Positions 34,175 to 42,055 of a DNA stretch of 50,600 bases are shown here, in pieces. The translations under genes and the position numbers were made by a program. Origin of the DNA: Segetibacter sp. (GTDB taxonomy: Bacteria; Bacteroidota; Bacteroidia; Chitinophagales; Chitinophagaceae); contig NZ_JAOQAH010000007.1 in the NCBI RefSeq assembly GCF_025963695.1, positions 1 to 50,600 of the forward strand, given 5' to 3'. Numbering within the stretch: the stretch's first letter is position 1; each line of letters opens with the position of its first letter. Under the pieces are notes generated by a model. The model did not search any database, was not told the origin of the DNA, and saw only the letters and a program-made list of their open reading frames with translations.

Positions 34175-36388
34175 ATGAACGTTAGTAGTAAGGACAAACA
34201 TTATAAAATTGCAATTATTGGCCAATCGTATCGACCATTAATCATTGTTTCGTACTTACTATCAATGATGCTGCTTGTTTTTTCATCGGAAATTAAAAGT
34301 CAGCGGTCGAACCGTTTTACTAAATATGTGAATACGTTTGTTGGTACCACCCCCCTAACGGACTCTGCCATTCTTGGTTATAACTTACCAAGGGGATGGA
34401 GGTCGTGGGCAGGACTTACTTTTCCGGGCAGTGCTTTACCAAATGCGATGGTACAATTAAGCCCCATGACAGAATACGGCTCCGGGGCGGGGTATGAATA
34501 CGAGGATTCAGTTATTGTGGGATTTACCCATACAAACAAAGGGCATTGGAATCTTTGCAATATTCCTATCCTTCCGTTGTCAAATCCTGGTACTAAATTC
34601 GGTTCGCGGTTTTCTCATAAGAGAGAAAGTGCATCGCCAGGCTTTTACCAGGTATATCTCGACGATTATAACGTGAACGTAAGTTTGACGTCTACCTTAA
34701 GGTGCGGCTACCATAAGTATGAATTCAAGAAAAATACTACAAGGCAAATTCTATTTGATCTATCTAAAGCTAATAGCAGGGTATTAAACTGGAACATTCA
34801 ACAAGTGGGCGACAGTGCGGTTCAGGGTTTTCAAAGTGGCGAGAATGTTTATTTTTATGCAAAGCTGAATACCAGAATTGAAAAATTAGATAAGAAAGAT
34901 GAAGGCCAACGGACAGGATTTGCGATAGTGCAACTAGCCAATGGAAGCACGGGACCGGTTGAACTTAAAATAGGGCTGTCATTTGTAAGCGTGGAAAATG
35001 CGAAAGAAAACCTTCAGCAGGAGATAGGTAATGAATCATTTGCTACTATTCGCAACGAAGCAAACCAGAAATGGGAAAAGCTGTTGTCTTCGATACAGGT
35101 AAAAGGCGGAACTGACAAACAACGGGGAATGTTTTATTCCTGCTTTTACCGCTCATTCTTGTGGCCGGCACTAAGGAGCGATCTAAACGGAGAGTTTAGA
35201 GACGCAAAAAAAAATGTAGTGAAAGCGGACTTCAACTACTACACAGAGCCGTCACTATGGGATACTTACCGAAACAAAGATGTTCTTTTAGGCCTTGTTA
35301 CACCAGATGTTACAGTGGATGTCATTAAATCAATGAAGGACGTAGGGGATAAAACAGGGTTTATTCCAACTTTCTTTCATGGTGATCATGGCTCTTCTTC
35401 GATTGCTGGCGCCTACTTAAGAGGAATTGATAATTTTGACATTAAAGGTGCTTACGAGATTTTGTTGCGAAACGCGAACGTAGGAGATGGCCCACGTCCT
35501 GCACGCCCTCATGTTGCTGAGTATATTCAAAAAGGCTACATATCTGATCCTGATATTCCCAATCCAAAAGTGGAAACCAAGGCTAAAGCAGGAGTGTCAA
35601 AAACGCTGGAATATTCCTATGACGATTATTCTGTTGCCCAAATAGCAAAGAAGTTAGGCGATACGGCTAACTACAGAATGTTAATGGCAAGGTCGAAAAA
35701 TTATAAAAATATGTTTGACCCCTCTACCAGGTTTATGAGGGGAAGGTTGGAGAATGGAGAATGGATAAAGCCTTTTAACCCCGAATTTCCTTATTACGAA
35801 TACATGTACAGGGAAGCAAATGCATGGCAGGTGTCCTTTTATGCGCCTCATGATATGCCGGGGCTAATTGAACTGTATGGCGGGCCGAAGGGATTTGAAT
35901 CGAAATTAGATTCATTCTTTACCGTGCCTTGGAATCCGAAGTACATAGCCCGAAATGTAGAGACGATGATTGGTCAATACTGCCAGGGTAACCAGCCAGA
36001 TCATGAAGCACCTTTTGCTTATACATTTATTGGTAAGCCGGAGAAAACTCAAAAGATACTGGATTACATCTTAAATAATTTATACGGCATACATGACGGG
36101 TTGACCTTGTCTGGAATGGATGATGCCGGAGAAATGTCGGCATGGTATGTATTCAGTGCGTTAGGATTGTATCCGTTTTCTGCTACTGATCCAACATACA
36201 TCGTCACCGCTCCGCTTTTCGACGAAGTAAAGTGGAAAACAAGCAACGGTAAACTAGTGACTATATCAAAACCGGGAAAGGGCAGAGCATTAACATCTAT
36301 ATTGGTCGACGGAAAGAAAAATGAAGGTTACTTCGTGTCGCACGACTTGTTCAAAAACGGGGGCAGCATTCGCATCTTGACAAAATAG
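34175..36388 (+). CDS. Glycoside hydrolase family 92 (exo-alpha-mannosidase)
   Basis: A 737-residue secreted or surface enzyme. The N-terminal hydrophobic segment (LIIVSYLLSMMLLVFSS, residues 22-40) acts as signal or anchor. GH92 marks are KYVNTFVGT near residue 50, AGLTFPGSALPNAMVQLSP, YEYEDSVIVGFTHTNKGHWN, ALWDTYRNK-like SLWDTYRNKDVLLGL, and the active-site GMDDAGEMSAW (D649-D650) with catalytic carboxylates nearby. GH92 enzymes are Ca2+-dependent, inverting exo-alpha-mannosidases acting on N-glycans or yeast mannan. Length is typical. It lies 141 bases upstream of a GH30 gene on the same strand, so the two may form a transcription unit in the polysaccharide-utilisation region. Confidence 0.93.
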   Translation: MNVSSKDKHYKIAIIGQSYRPLIIVSYLLSMMLLVFSSEIKSQRSNRFTKYVNTFVGTTPLTDSAILGYNLPRGWRSWAGLTFPGSALPNAMVQLSPMTEYGSGAGYEYEDSVIVGFTHTNKGHWNLCNIPILPLSNPGTKFGSRFSHKRESASPGFYQVYLDDYNVNVSLTSTLRCGYHKYEFKKNTTRQILFDLSKANSRVLNWNIQQVGDSAVQGFQSGENVYFYAKLNTRIEKLDKKDEGQRTGFAIVQLANGSTGPVELKIGLSFVSVENAKENLQQEIGNESFATIRNEANQKWEKLLSSIQVKGGTDKQRGMFYSCFYRSFLWPALRSDLNGEFRDAKKNVVKADFNYYTEPSLWDTYRNKDVLLGLVTPDVTVDVIKSMKDVGDKTGFIPTFFHGDHGSSSIAGAYLRGIDNFDIKGAYEILLRNANVGDGPRPARPHVAEYIQKGYISDPDIPNPKVETKAKAGVSKTLEYSYDDYSVAQIAKKLGDTANYRMLMARSKNYKNMFDPSTRFMRGRLENGEWIKPFNPEFPYYEYMYREANAWQVSFYAPHDMPGLIELYGGPKGFESKLDSFFTVPWNPKYIARNVETMIGQYCQGNQPDHEAPFAYTFIGKPEKTQKILDYILNNLYGIHDGLTLSGMDDAGEMSAWYVFSALGLYPFSATDPTYIVTAPLFDEVKWKTSNGKLVTISKPGKGRALTSILVDGKKNEGYFVSHDLFKNGGSIRILTK

Positions 36389-36529
36389 GAAGATAAAAAT
36401 GGGTATTTTAAAAAGAGATGATATTTTTTAAAGAATCGAATGAAGTATGGAGAGTGTTGTTGTTAACGGAGCAAGACCGGTATAAGCGTTCGCAAATTCA
36501 AACTTTATAAACTACAATTAACTGTGCCG

Positions 36530-38113
36530 ATGCTTACCATACCTTTCATAAACCCGTCTCTAATCTTTGCTTTCCTAGTAGTCGCAGGCGCTCCTTTAAA
36601 TGCACAGGTTCTAACTGCCAAACCAATTACAATTACTATTAACCCAAATAATAAAGCACAAATCATTGAAAGCTTTGGGGCTTCAGGTTGCTGGTACTCG
36701 GAAGGTATTGGTAAGTATTGGCCGGACAAAAAAAGGGAGCATATCGCCGAATTATTGTTTAGTCGTGAAATGGATAAGGCGGGTAACCCTAAAGGGATAG
36801 GACTATCGGCCTTTCGGTTTAATATAGGCGGTGGCACCGCAGAACAAGGGCAAGCCAGCGGCATCTCAAATCCTGCTCGTCGTGTAGAATGTTTTTTGAA
36901 TCCTGGCGGAACTTATGATTGGAGTAAACAGTCAGGCTATGTCTGGTTTCTTAAAAAAGCAAAGGAATATGGCGTAGAAGAGTTGATTGCATTTTCAAAT
37001 ACACCACCTGTTCATTTTACACAAAACGGATTAGGGTTCAAATTGAATAAAGACGGCTTGAGCAATTTGAAACCTGATAAGTATGTTGCATATGCGAATT
37101 TTCTCACCGACGTTGCTAGCTATTTTGATAAGGAAAAGCTTCACTTCAACTATATAAGTCCTGTTAATGAACCGCAGTGGGATTGGAGCGGCACGATAGG
37201 GTCGGCAAAGCAGGAAGGTTCATCCTGGACAAACCCAGAAATACATCGGTTGGTAAAATCTTTGGATAGCTTGTTACAGGCAAGAAAACTAAAGACAAAA
37301 ATTTCAACTCCTGAAGCAGCCATGCTTACTTATTTATATAGTAACAATTCTGCCAACTCAAGACAAATACAAAATTTTTTCTCTGATACCAGCGCCTTGA
37401 ATTTTAGAAATTTCAAGACTGTTCCGCGTATCGTTGCCGGCCATAGTTATTTCACTGATGTAACGGATTCTAATATAGTAAACGTCAGGAAAGCTGTTGC
37501 AGATACTGCAAAAAAATACAACGCTGCCTACTGGCAATCTGAATATTCTATGCTTGGAAACGGTTATAAAGAGGGCTCTAAAGACAGGCGTACTCAAATG
37601 GATTGCGCTTTATTTCTAGCCAAGATCATTCACAACGATCTTGCGGTTGCCAATGCTACAGCCTGGCATATGTGGAACGCTTATGAGCCCGGTAGCGCAG
37701 ATTTTGATACCCGTTATTATCTCATTGCTTTGAAGCCTGACTCCGGCTTTTTTAATGGTGACTATACAGTAACAAAAAATCTATGGGCACTTGGCCATTA
37801 CAGTTTGTTTATTCGCCCTGGTATGCAGCGATTGAACGTGAAGCGGAACGACCATTTAAACGATATCGAAGCAGCTCAAAAGACTATGATTTCGACTTAT
37901 AAAGGTGATAACGGTAAAATGGTGATTGTAGCAATTAACTATGCAAGAGAACAACAGCCGTTATCCATCGATTTAAAAAATGTGCCGATAAGAATAATGA
38001 GAGGCTATGTTACAACAGCGTTGAACCAGGATAATATGAAAGTGTCTGAAATTAAAAATGTGAAGAGTGCGATGCTTCCCGCACGTTCAATAACAACTAT
38101 TGTTGTTAATTGA
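36530..38113 (+). CDS. Glycoside hydrolase family 30 enzyme (beta-1,6-galactanase/glucanase-like)
   Basis: A 527-residue secreted enzyme starting with a signal peptide (MLTIPFINPSLIFAFLVVAG) from the ATG at 36530; a GTG two codons earlier is possible. The clan-A barrel begins with AQIIESFGASGCWYSE. The acid/base is E214 in SPVNEPQWDW and the nucleophile E338 in YWQSEYSMLG. The C-terminal side beta domain with FIRPGMQRLNV, VIVAINY and ARSITTIVVN closes the fold. GH30 members cleave beta-1,6-glucan, beta-1,6-galactan, xylan or glucosylceramide; the GASGCWYSE and SPVNEPQW contexts resemble endo-beta-1,6-galactanase-like proteins. It is downstream of the GH92 gene. The substrate remains open. Confidence 0.88.
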   Translation: MLTIPFINPSLIFAFLVVAGAPLNAQVLTAKPITITINPNNKAQIIESFGASGCWYSEGIGKYWPDKKREHIAELLFSREMDKAGNPKGIGLSAFRFNIGGGTAEQGQASGISNPARRVECFLNPGGTYDWSKQSGYVWFLKKAKEYGVEELIAFSNTPPVHFTQNGLGFKLNKDGLSNLKPDKYVAYANFLTDVASYFDKEKLHFNYISPVNEPQWDWSGTIGSAKQEGSSWTNPEIHRLVKSLDSLLQARKLKTKISTPEAAMLTYLYSNNSANSRQIQNFFSDTSALNFRNFKTVPRIVAGHSYFTDVTDSNIVNVRKAVADTAKKYNAAYWQSEYSMLGNGYKEGSKDRRTQMDCALFLAKIIHNDLAVANATAWHMWNAYEPGSADFDTRYYLIALKPDSGFFNGDYTVTKNLWALGHYSLFIRPGMQRLNVKRNDHLNDIEAAQKTMISTYKGDNGKMVIVAINYAREQQPLSIDLKNVPIRIMRGYVTTALNQDNMKVSEIKNVKSAMLPARSITTIVVN

Positions 38114-38139
38114 CCCTATGGAGGTTTAGCTGTTTTTTA

Positions 38140-38179
38140 CCTCATCCTCGTTCCTTCTCCTGTAGGAGAAGGATGCCCC
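38140..38179 (+). repeat. Dispersed hairpin repeat, copy downstream of the GH30 gene
   Basis: CCTCATCCTCGTTCC leads into the hairpin CCTTCTCC-TGTA-GGAGAAGG. It starts 26 bases after the GH30 stop codon and may serve as its terminator. An inverted copy lies 77 bases further on. Confidence 0.75.
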
Positions 38180-38255
38180 TCTGCTACAACTTTACCAGTT
38201 TGTGAAGCAGATGCATGTATGTGGAAGAATTATTATGCCCCCAATAAAATTTACC

Positions 38256-38293
38256 GCTCCTTCTCTTTAAGAAGAAGGAGATGGATGATGAGG
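38256..38293 (-). repeat. Dispersed hairpin repeat, copy inside the 3' end of the dipeptidase gene
   Basis: On the minus strand it reads CCTCATCATCCATCTCC and on into a hairpin with arms CTCCTTCT (38257-38264) and AGAAGGAG (38273-38280). The dipeptidase frame ends inside it, giving the residues PHHPSPSS. Confidence 0.7.
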
Positions 38294-39361
38294 TTGCCAG
38301 GCATTTCTTAAAAACCGTAACCAATTCCCATGCATTATATTTTCAATATCGTTCTCTGTATAACCCCGTTTGCTCAATAAGTCATTTAGCTTTTGCAGGT
38401 CTGCAATTGTTTCCACGTCATGCGGACATTGCTCCCTTCCGAAAGCACCGTCGAGATCAGAACCAATTCCTATGTGAAATGTGTTGCCGGCAATTTGGCA
38501 AATGTGATCGAGGTGATCGATAAGGGTGTTAAGTGTAACATTCATCTCACGAGGAGTTGATTTTCCTCTTCCCCAGTTTGGAACCATCATCCATGCATCT
38601 AATGCGCCACCGATAACAGCACCTCTTTCTATAAGTGCCTTTAGCTGTTCGTCGCTAAACTGCCTGTTGTGATGTACAAGTGCACGAGTAAGATTATGGC
38701 TTGCCCAAACAGGTCCATTGAAATGGTCAAGCGCCTGCCAAAAAGCATCGTCGCATAAATGGGTTGCATCCAGGATAATGTTCAAGCGTTCCATTTCTTT
38801 TAGCAGGGCAATTCCTTCAGGTCCCATTTTGCCTGTGGCATCAGTTCCGTTTGCATACCGTCCCGGTCCATAATGTGCCGGTCCAACTGCACGTAGCCCG
38901 TATTCCCACGCGCGTTCAAGGTGCTTAACTGTTATTAATGAATCTGCTCCTTCAAGGCTTAAAATATAACCGATAGGTTTTTTGTCTTGCGTTAATTCAT
39001 CTTTCCACAAGGCCACATGGTCCTCAAGAGAAGCAAGATCTTTTATCGGAACCATTTCCCCCGCTTCTTCCATTGCCTTATACCATGCAACCTGCCCCTG
39101 TGTTTGTGCCCATGCCTGTTCGGGTGAATGCCATCCTGGTAAAGCATTTTCGGGTGCTACATATCGGGCTATTTGTGTGGCCACTACCAGCCCGATATTT
39201 CCTTTTCTCAGTTCCACCAGCGAAACTGTTGCTTTGGCTCTGTCGGGCTTATCTGTTAGGGTTGCCTCTCTGGCATTAATTTCGGCAACAGGCTTTGTCA
39301 GGTCACGGTTCCATTCCAAAGCATTCATGCTAAGATCAAGATGTGCATCTATTATAAACAT
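38267..39361 (-). CDS. Membrane dipeptidase family (M19, renal dipeptidase-like)
   Basis: A 364-residue zinc peptidase without a signal peptide. The first zinc ligands are H7 and D9 in IIDAHLDLSMN; the bridging glutamate is in SLEGADSLI; later ligands are in DATHLCDDAFW and VWASHNLTRALVHHNRQFSDE, and the C-terminal part has HIGIGSDLDGAFG. M19 enzymes hydrolyse dipeptides, often with D-residues. Downstream of RidA-family and D-threonine-aldolase-like genes, it would feed amino acids released from dipeptides to the PLP enzyme. The last eight residues come from a dispersed repeat. The gap to the upstream gene is 14 bases, so an operon is likely. Confidence 0.92.
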   Translation of the reverse strand: MFIIDAHLDLSMNALEWNRDLTKPVAEINAREATLTDKPDRAKATVSLVELRKGNIGLVVATQIARYVAPENALPGWHSPEQAWAQTQGQVAWYKAMEEAGEMVPIKDLASLEDHVALWKDELTQDKKPIGYILSLEGADSLITVKHLERAWEYGLRAVGPAHYGPGRYANGTDATGKMGPEGIALLKEMERLNIILDATHLCDDAFWQALDHFNGPVWASHNLTRALVHHNRQFSDEQLKALIERGAVIGGALDAWMMVPNWGRGKSTPREMNVTLNTLIDHLDHICQIAGNTFHIGIGSDLDGAFGREQCPHDVETIADLQKLNDLLSKRGYTENDIENIMHGNWLRFLRNAWQPHHPSPSS

Positions 39362-39375
39362 TGGGAAAGGGTTAT

Positions 39376-40485
39376 CTAAATGGTGATTTTTCTATCTCTT
39401 GCAATAATCTTCCATTCATCCTCAACCTCATTATTTTCTATAACGATCGCTCTTTCGTATAAAGCGCAGGTAGGGCAGATGTGATAAGGAAGTCCGTACA
39501 AAACATCCCCCGGTTTGTAGCTGTGCCCTTCTGGTGCCTTTGCCACGAGGTGTTCTTCGCTATGTCCTATAAATTGTAACTCGGGTGCATTTAGAAAATA
39601 CACCCGTTTACCTAATTCGTTTTCTGATGCTATCGACTTATGCCCAAGATCGAGGCATAATGTATTTTTTCGGGGTAGAGAAATGATGCGCGAAATAACC
39701 AAAGCGGCGGTAACAAAAGGTTGTTCCGGGCAGGTGGCTTGATATCCCTTGTCCCAAAAAATAAAGGTACCGGGACTGCATTCAATATCTTTTCTTGCAG
39801 CATGGATTGGAAAAGTTGGAGAGCCACCAGCAATGATAATTGGTTCTGCAAGATTTTTTTCAGCTATTGCTTTTTTCATCTCTTCCACCTGTTGAAAGGC
39901 TTCATCAGCGTCTTTCGTCCTTTGTGCGTAGTTGTGCGACCTGAGATGCCCATCATATACATGTAATCCTTTCAGTTGTAAGCCGTCTAATGAGCTGCAA
40001 ATTTCGTAAAGTTCAATTGCCTTTTCACCAGGTGTTATTCCTGTCCGGTTCATTCCCAGGTTTATATCAATGTAAACAGGTATGATTACCCCGTTGGAGG
40101 CAGCGGCTTCAGCAATATTTGTTGCAGAAACAATATTGTCTGCTATGCAGGAAAAAGAAGTTTCAGGATATTTTTTTATTAATGAAATAAAGCGTTGAAG
40201 CTTGGGGCCAAAAGGTTGGTAGGCTAATAAGACATCCGGTGCATGTACCATTGCGAGCATTTCTGCTTCAGCAATGGTTGCACACTTAAATTTGCCGATT
40301 CCTGCTTCCAGCATCATTAAGGAAACTTCTTTTGATTTATGTGTTTTTACGTGTGGCCTTAGTCTTTGCGGACCGTCTATCATAGACAGTAATACACGAA
40401 TATTTTCTTTAACCCGTTCTTTATAAATTACCAGGGCGGGTGAATCTAATTTTTCAACGTTTTTTATTTCGTACCAATCTTTCAT
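39376..40485 (-). CDS. D-threonine aldolase / D-serine dehydratase-like PLP enzyme (alanine racemase N-terminal fold)
   Basis: A 369-residue cytoplasmic fold-type III PLP enzyme. The PLP lysine is K47 in LRPHVKTHKSKE. A metal-binding pair H335 and C337 (LPYHICPTC) near the C-terminus matches the H-x-C site of D-threonine aldolase and D-serine dehydratase. TIAEAEMLA, DINLGMNRTGI and GGSPTFPIHA are further family segments. It should cleave or dehydrate a D-beta-hydroxy amino acid. An imine-removing RidA protein is encoded 87 bases upstream, and a dipeptidase gene follows, so D-amino acid breakdown is a reasonable inference. The ATG at 40485 is chosen over one at 40521 because the family N-terminus begins with it. 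Confidence 0.9.
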   Translation of the reverse strand: MKDWYEIKNVEKLDSPALVIYKERVKENIRVLLSMIDGPQRLRPHVKTHKSKEVSLMMLEAGIGKFKCATIAEAEMLAMVHAPDVLLAYQPFGPKLQRFISLIKKYPETSFSCIADNIVSATNIAEAAASNGVIIPVYIDINLGMNRTGITPGEKAIELYEICSSLDGLQLKGLHVYDGHLRSHNYAQRTKDADEAFQQVEEMKKAIAEKNLAEPIIIAGGSPTFPIHAARKDIECSPGTFIFWDKGYQATCPEQPFVTAALVISRIISLPRKNTLCLDLGHKSIASENELGKRVYFLNAPELQFIGHSEEHLVAKAPEGHSYKPGDVLYGLPYHICPTCALYERAIVIENNEVEDEWKIIARDRKITI

Positions 40486-40571
40486 TATCCTTTTTTTTGC
40501 TATAAAAGATCCAAGGCGCAACGTTACTTTTTATGATCGCTGTCTCGGCTAAAATTTTTCATTCTTGATAA

Positions 40572-41042
40572 CTACACCAATTCAAAGATCGCTTCAATCT
40601 CAACAGGAATATTGTCTGGCAAAGAGCCCATTCCTACTGCGCTTCTTACACCAACCCCATTTTCTTCACCCCAGATTTCTTTAAATAATAAACTACATCC
40701 GTTTATGATATAAGGATGTTTTTCAAAATCCAAAGTACAATTAACCATACCTAAAACTTTGATGACACGTTTTACCTTGTCAAGATCTCCAAGGTTTGCT
40801 TTTATAGTTGCAAGAATGGTTAGCCCTACCTGCCGGGCCGCCTGGTGACCTTTTTCTATATCCATTGTTTCACCAATCCGTCCAATAATCAAGGTTCCGT
40901 CATTTTGCACCGGTCCGTGCCCCGAGACATACAGATACTTACCATCGATAAGAATTGGTTTGTAAACGCCGAGTGGTTTTGGGGCAGGCGGCAGGGTTAA
41001 ACCGGTTTTAGCAAATTGTTCTTCAGCAGAAATTGGATACAT
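40572..41042 (-). CDS. RidA (YjgF/YER057c/UK114) family protein
   Basis: A 156-residue cytoplasmic protein of the RidA superfamily. PISAEEQFAKTGLTLPPAPKPLG is an N-terminal extension typical of the group of longer RidA-like proteins, followed by YVSGHGPVQNDG, GHQAARQVGLTILATIKANLGDLDKVKRV and the C-terminal VGMGSLPDNIPVEIEAIFELV. Canonical RidA hydrolyses 2-aminoacrylate-type enamines released by PLP dehydratases through a conserved Arg; here an Arg is present in VRSAVGMGSLP at the matching position. It is first in the operon with the PLP enzyme and dipeptidase. The role in removing enamine by-products is inferred. Confidence 0.92.
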   Translation of the reverse strand: MYPISAEEQFAKTGLTLPPAPKPLGVYKPILIDGKYLYVSGHGPVQNDGTLIIGRIGETMDIEKGHQAARQVGLTILATIKANLGDLDKVKRVIKVLGMVNCTLDFEKHPYIINGCSLLFKEIWGEENGVGVRSAVGMGSLPDNIPVEIEAIFELV

Positions 41043-41125
41043 TTTAATTGATTTAAATGATGTTTTACAAAAGTGAAAAGAAAGTCAATACAGTATGGTT
41101 AACATTGCGATATTTCTTTTAAGGG

Positions 41126-41263
41126 ACAAATATTAATTTACGGGATGTAGGTGCAAAGCTAAATGTATACAGTGTGCTTGAAGGTAGTGTAAGACCGCAA
41201 GGAAATAGGCTTAGGATAACAGTAAGGCTAACTGACGTGAAAGATGGGTGCCAATTATGGTAA
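41126..41263 (+). pseudogene. Relic of a cyclase/TPR-type regulator domain
   Basis: From 41126 the frame reads [20 protein letters not shown], then [20 protein letters not shown], then GCQLW and a TAA at 41261. This is the LNVxxVLEGSVRxxGxRLRITxxLxDxxxGxxLW pattern found in the domain between the output and TPR parts of many regulators and adenylate-cyclase-like proteins. A stop codon lies directly upstream, and no start or other part of the gene is left. It is a 46-codon fragment of a lost gene. Confidence 0.65.
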
Positions 41264-41353
41264 TTGCCGTCTTAACTACATATCATATGTCCGGCTCTGC
41301 CGGGAGCGATCAAACAAATTTTTTGTTATTAATATTCCATAAGATGGAGTTCC

Positions 41354-41361
41354 TATATTTG
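41354..41361 (+). promoter_or_regulatory. Candidate -7 promoter element with leaderless start
   Basis: TATATTTG followed by CCCC and then the GTG start codon at 41366. The start lies about where transcription should begin, so the mRNA is probably leaderless or nearly so. The same TTTGCCCCG-start arrangement recurs at 48575-48588. Confidence 0.5.
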
Positions 41362-41365
41362 CCCC

Positions 41366-41743
41366 GTGAAAAAAACAGGCATTTTCATAATTTTCTTAAT
41401 ATTATTAGTAAATAATATTTCCTTGGGCCAGGTGTACAAATTACCTGTTTTAATCAACCATTTTATTGAACACCAGCAGAGAGATGGAAAAGTTACTTTT
41501 TTAGATTTTATGTCAATGCATTACTGGGGTAAAGACATTGACGACAATGACCAGGACAAGGATATGCAGCTTCCTTATAAGAATTTCAGCAATAACACTG
41601 TTCAAATACCATTTTGTCCTCTATCAAAAATAATTACCTTAAAAACCGTCTGCTACTCTTATGAAAGAGTTTTTGAGGTTAGAAAGGAAAATCTATTCTC
41701 TAATACTATTCTTTCGTGTTTATTGAGGCCTCCTATCGGGTAA
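41366..41743 (+). CDS. Small secreted protein upstream of the CzcA-CzcC fusion
   Basis: A 125-residue protein with a signal peptide (KKTGIFIIFLILLVNNISLGQ) from a GTG start. The mature part has YKLPVLINHFIEHQQRDGKV, FLDFMSMHYWGKDIDDNDQDKDMQLPYKNF, and one late Cys before the end. The pattern of His, Asp and Cys could bind metal. Genes of this kind are found near heavy-metal efflux operons in related bacteria, as I recall them, and this one lies 312 bases upstream of czcA. A role in metal sensing or periplasmic binding is a guess. The last part of the protein (LLRPPIG) looks ordinary, so it seems intact. Confidence 0.75.
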   Translation: MKKTGIFIIFLILLVNNISLGQVYKLPVLINHFIEHQQRDGKVTFLDFMSMHYWGKDIDDNDQDKDMQLPYKNFSNNTVQIPFCPLSKIITLKTVCYSYERVFEVRKENLFSNTILSCLLRPPIG

Positions 41744-42055
41744 TCTTCTTTCGGCGCCTTACTTAGCCATGCCATGTATTGTACCTATTAATAAAGCTAT
41801 CTTATTGCTTATGTGACTGCTTAATCCGGTGTAAAAGCAATTATTCAAGGTTTTTATTTTGCTTAATTAACGTTAACAGAGTACAAGAGTGCGACGCAAG
41901 GAAGGCGATTAGTAGCGGGCACGCCGGCTCCCCAAAAACAACTTACTTATTTACTATTGAAGTATAATCCAACGATTATTTGTCGATGAAGCTATACGTT
42001 TCTGCACACTATTAAACTTACACACCTGCGCTTTTCGGTGTACTAATCATTCTTT
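41744..42055. other. Intergenic region upstream of czcA with a dispersed repeat
   Basis: 312 bases with one bipartite repeat copy (41881-41933). No promoter consensus near the czcA start and no clear terminator after the small secreted-protein gene. Confidence 0.5.
41881..41933 (+). repeat. Bipartite dispersed repeat, copy 6
   Basis: Box A is GTACAAGAGTGCGACGCAA at 41881-41899, identical over 19 bases to copy 1. Box B, GCCGGCTCCCC, begins exactly 23 bases later at 41923. Confidence 0.75.

Noticed and set aside
38063..38075. GAGTGCGATGC inside the GH30 gene, similar to repeat box A
   Set aside because: Only part of the box matches, there is no second box at 23 bases, and it lies in conserved coding sequence.
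41291..41303. CCGGC-TCT-GCCGG hairpin between the regulator relic and the small secreted gene
   Set aside because: Only five base pairs and no T-run; not enough for a terminator call.
41779..41967. 62-codon frame upstream of czcA
   Set aside because: It translates straight through a bipartite repeat copy and is Cys-rich in a way typical of random AT-rich DNA.
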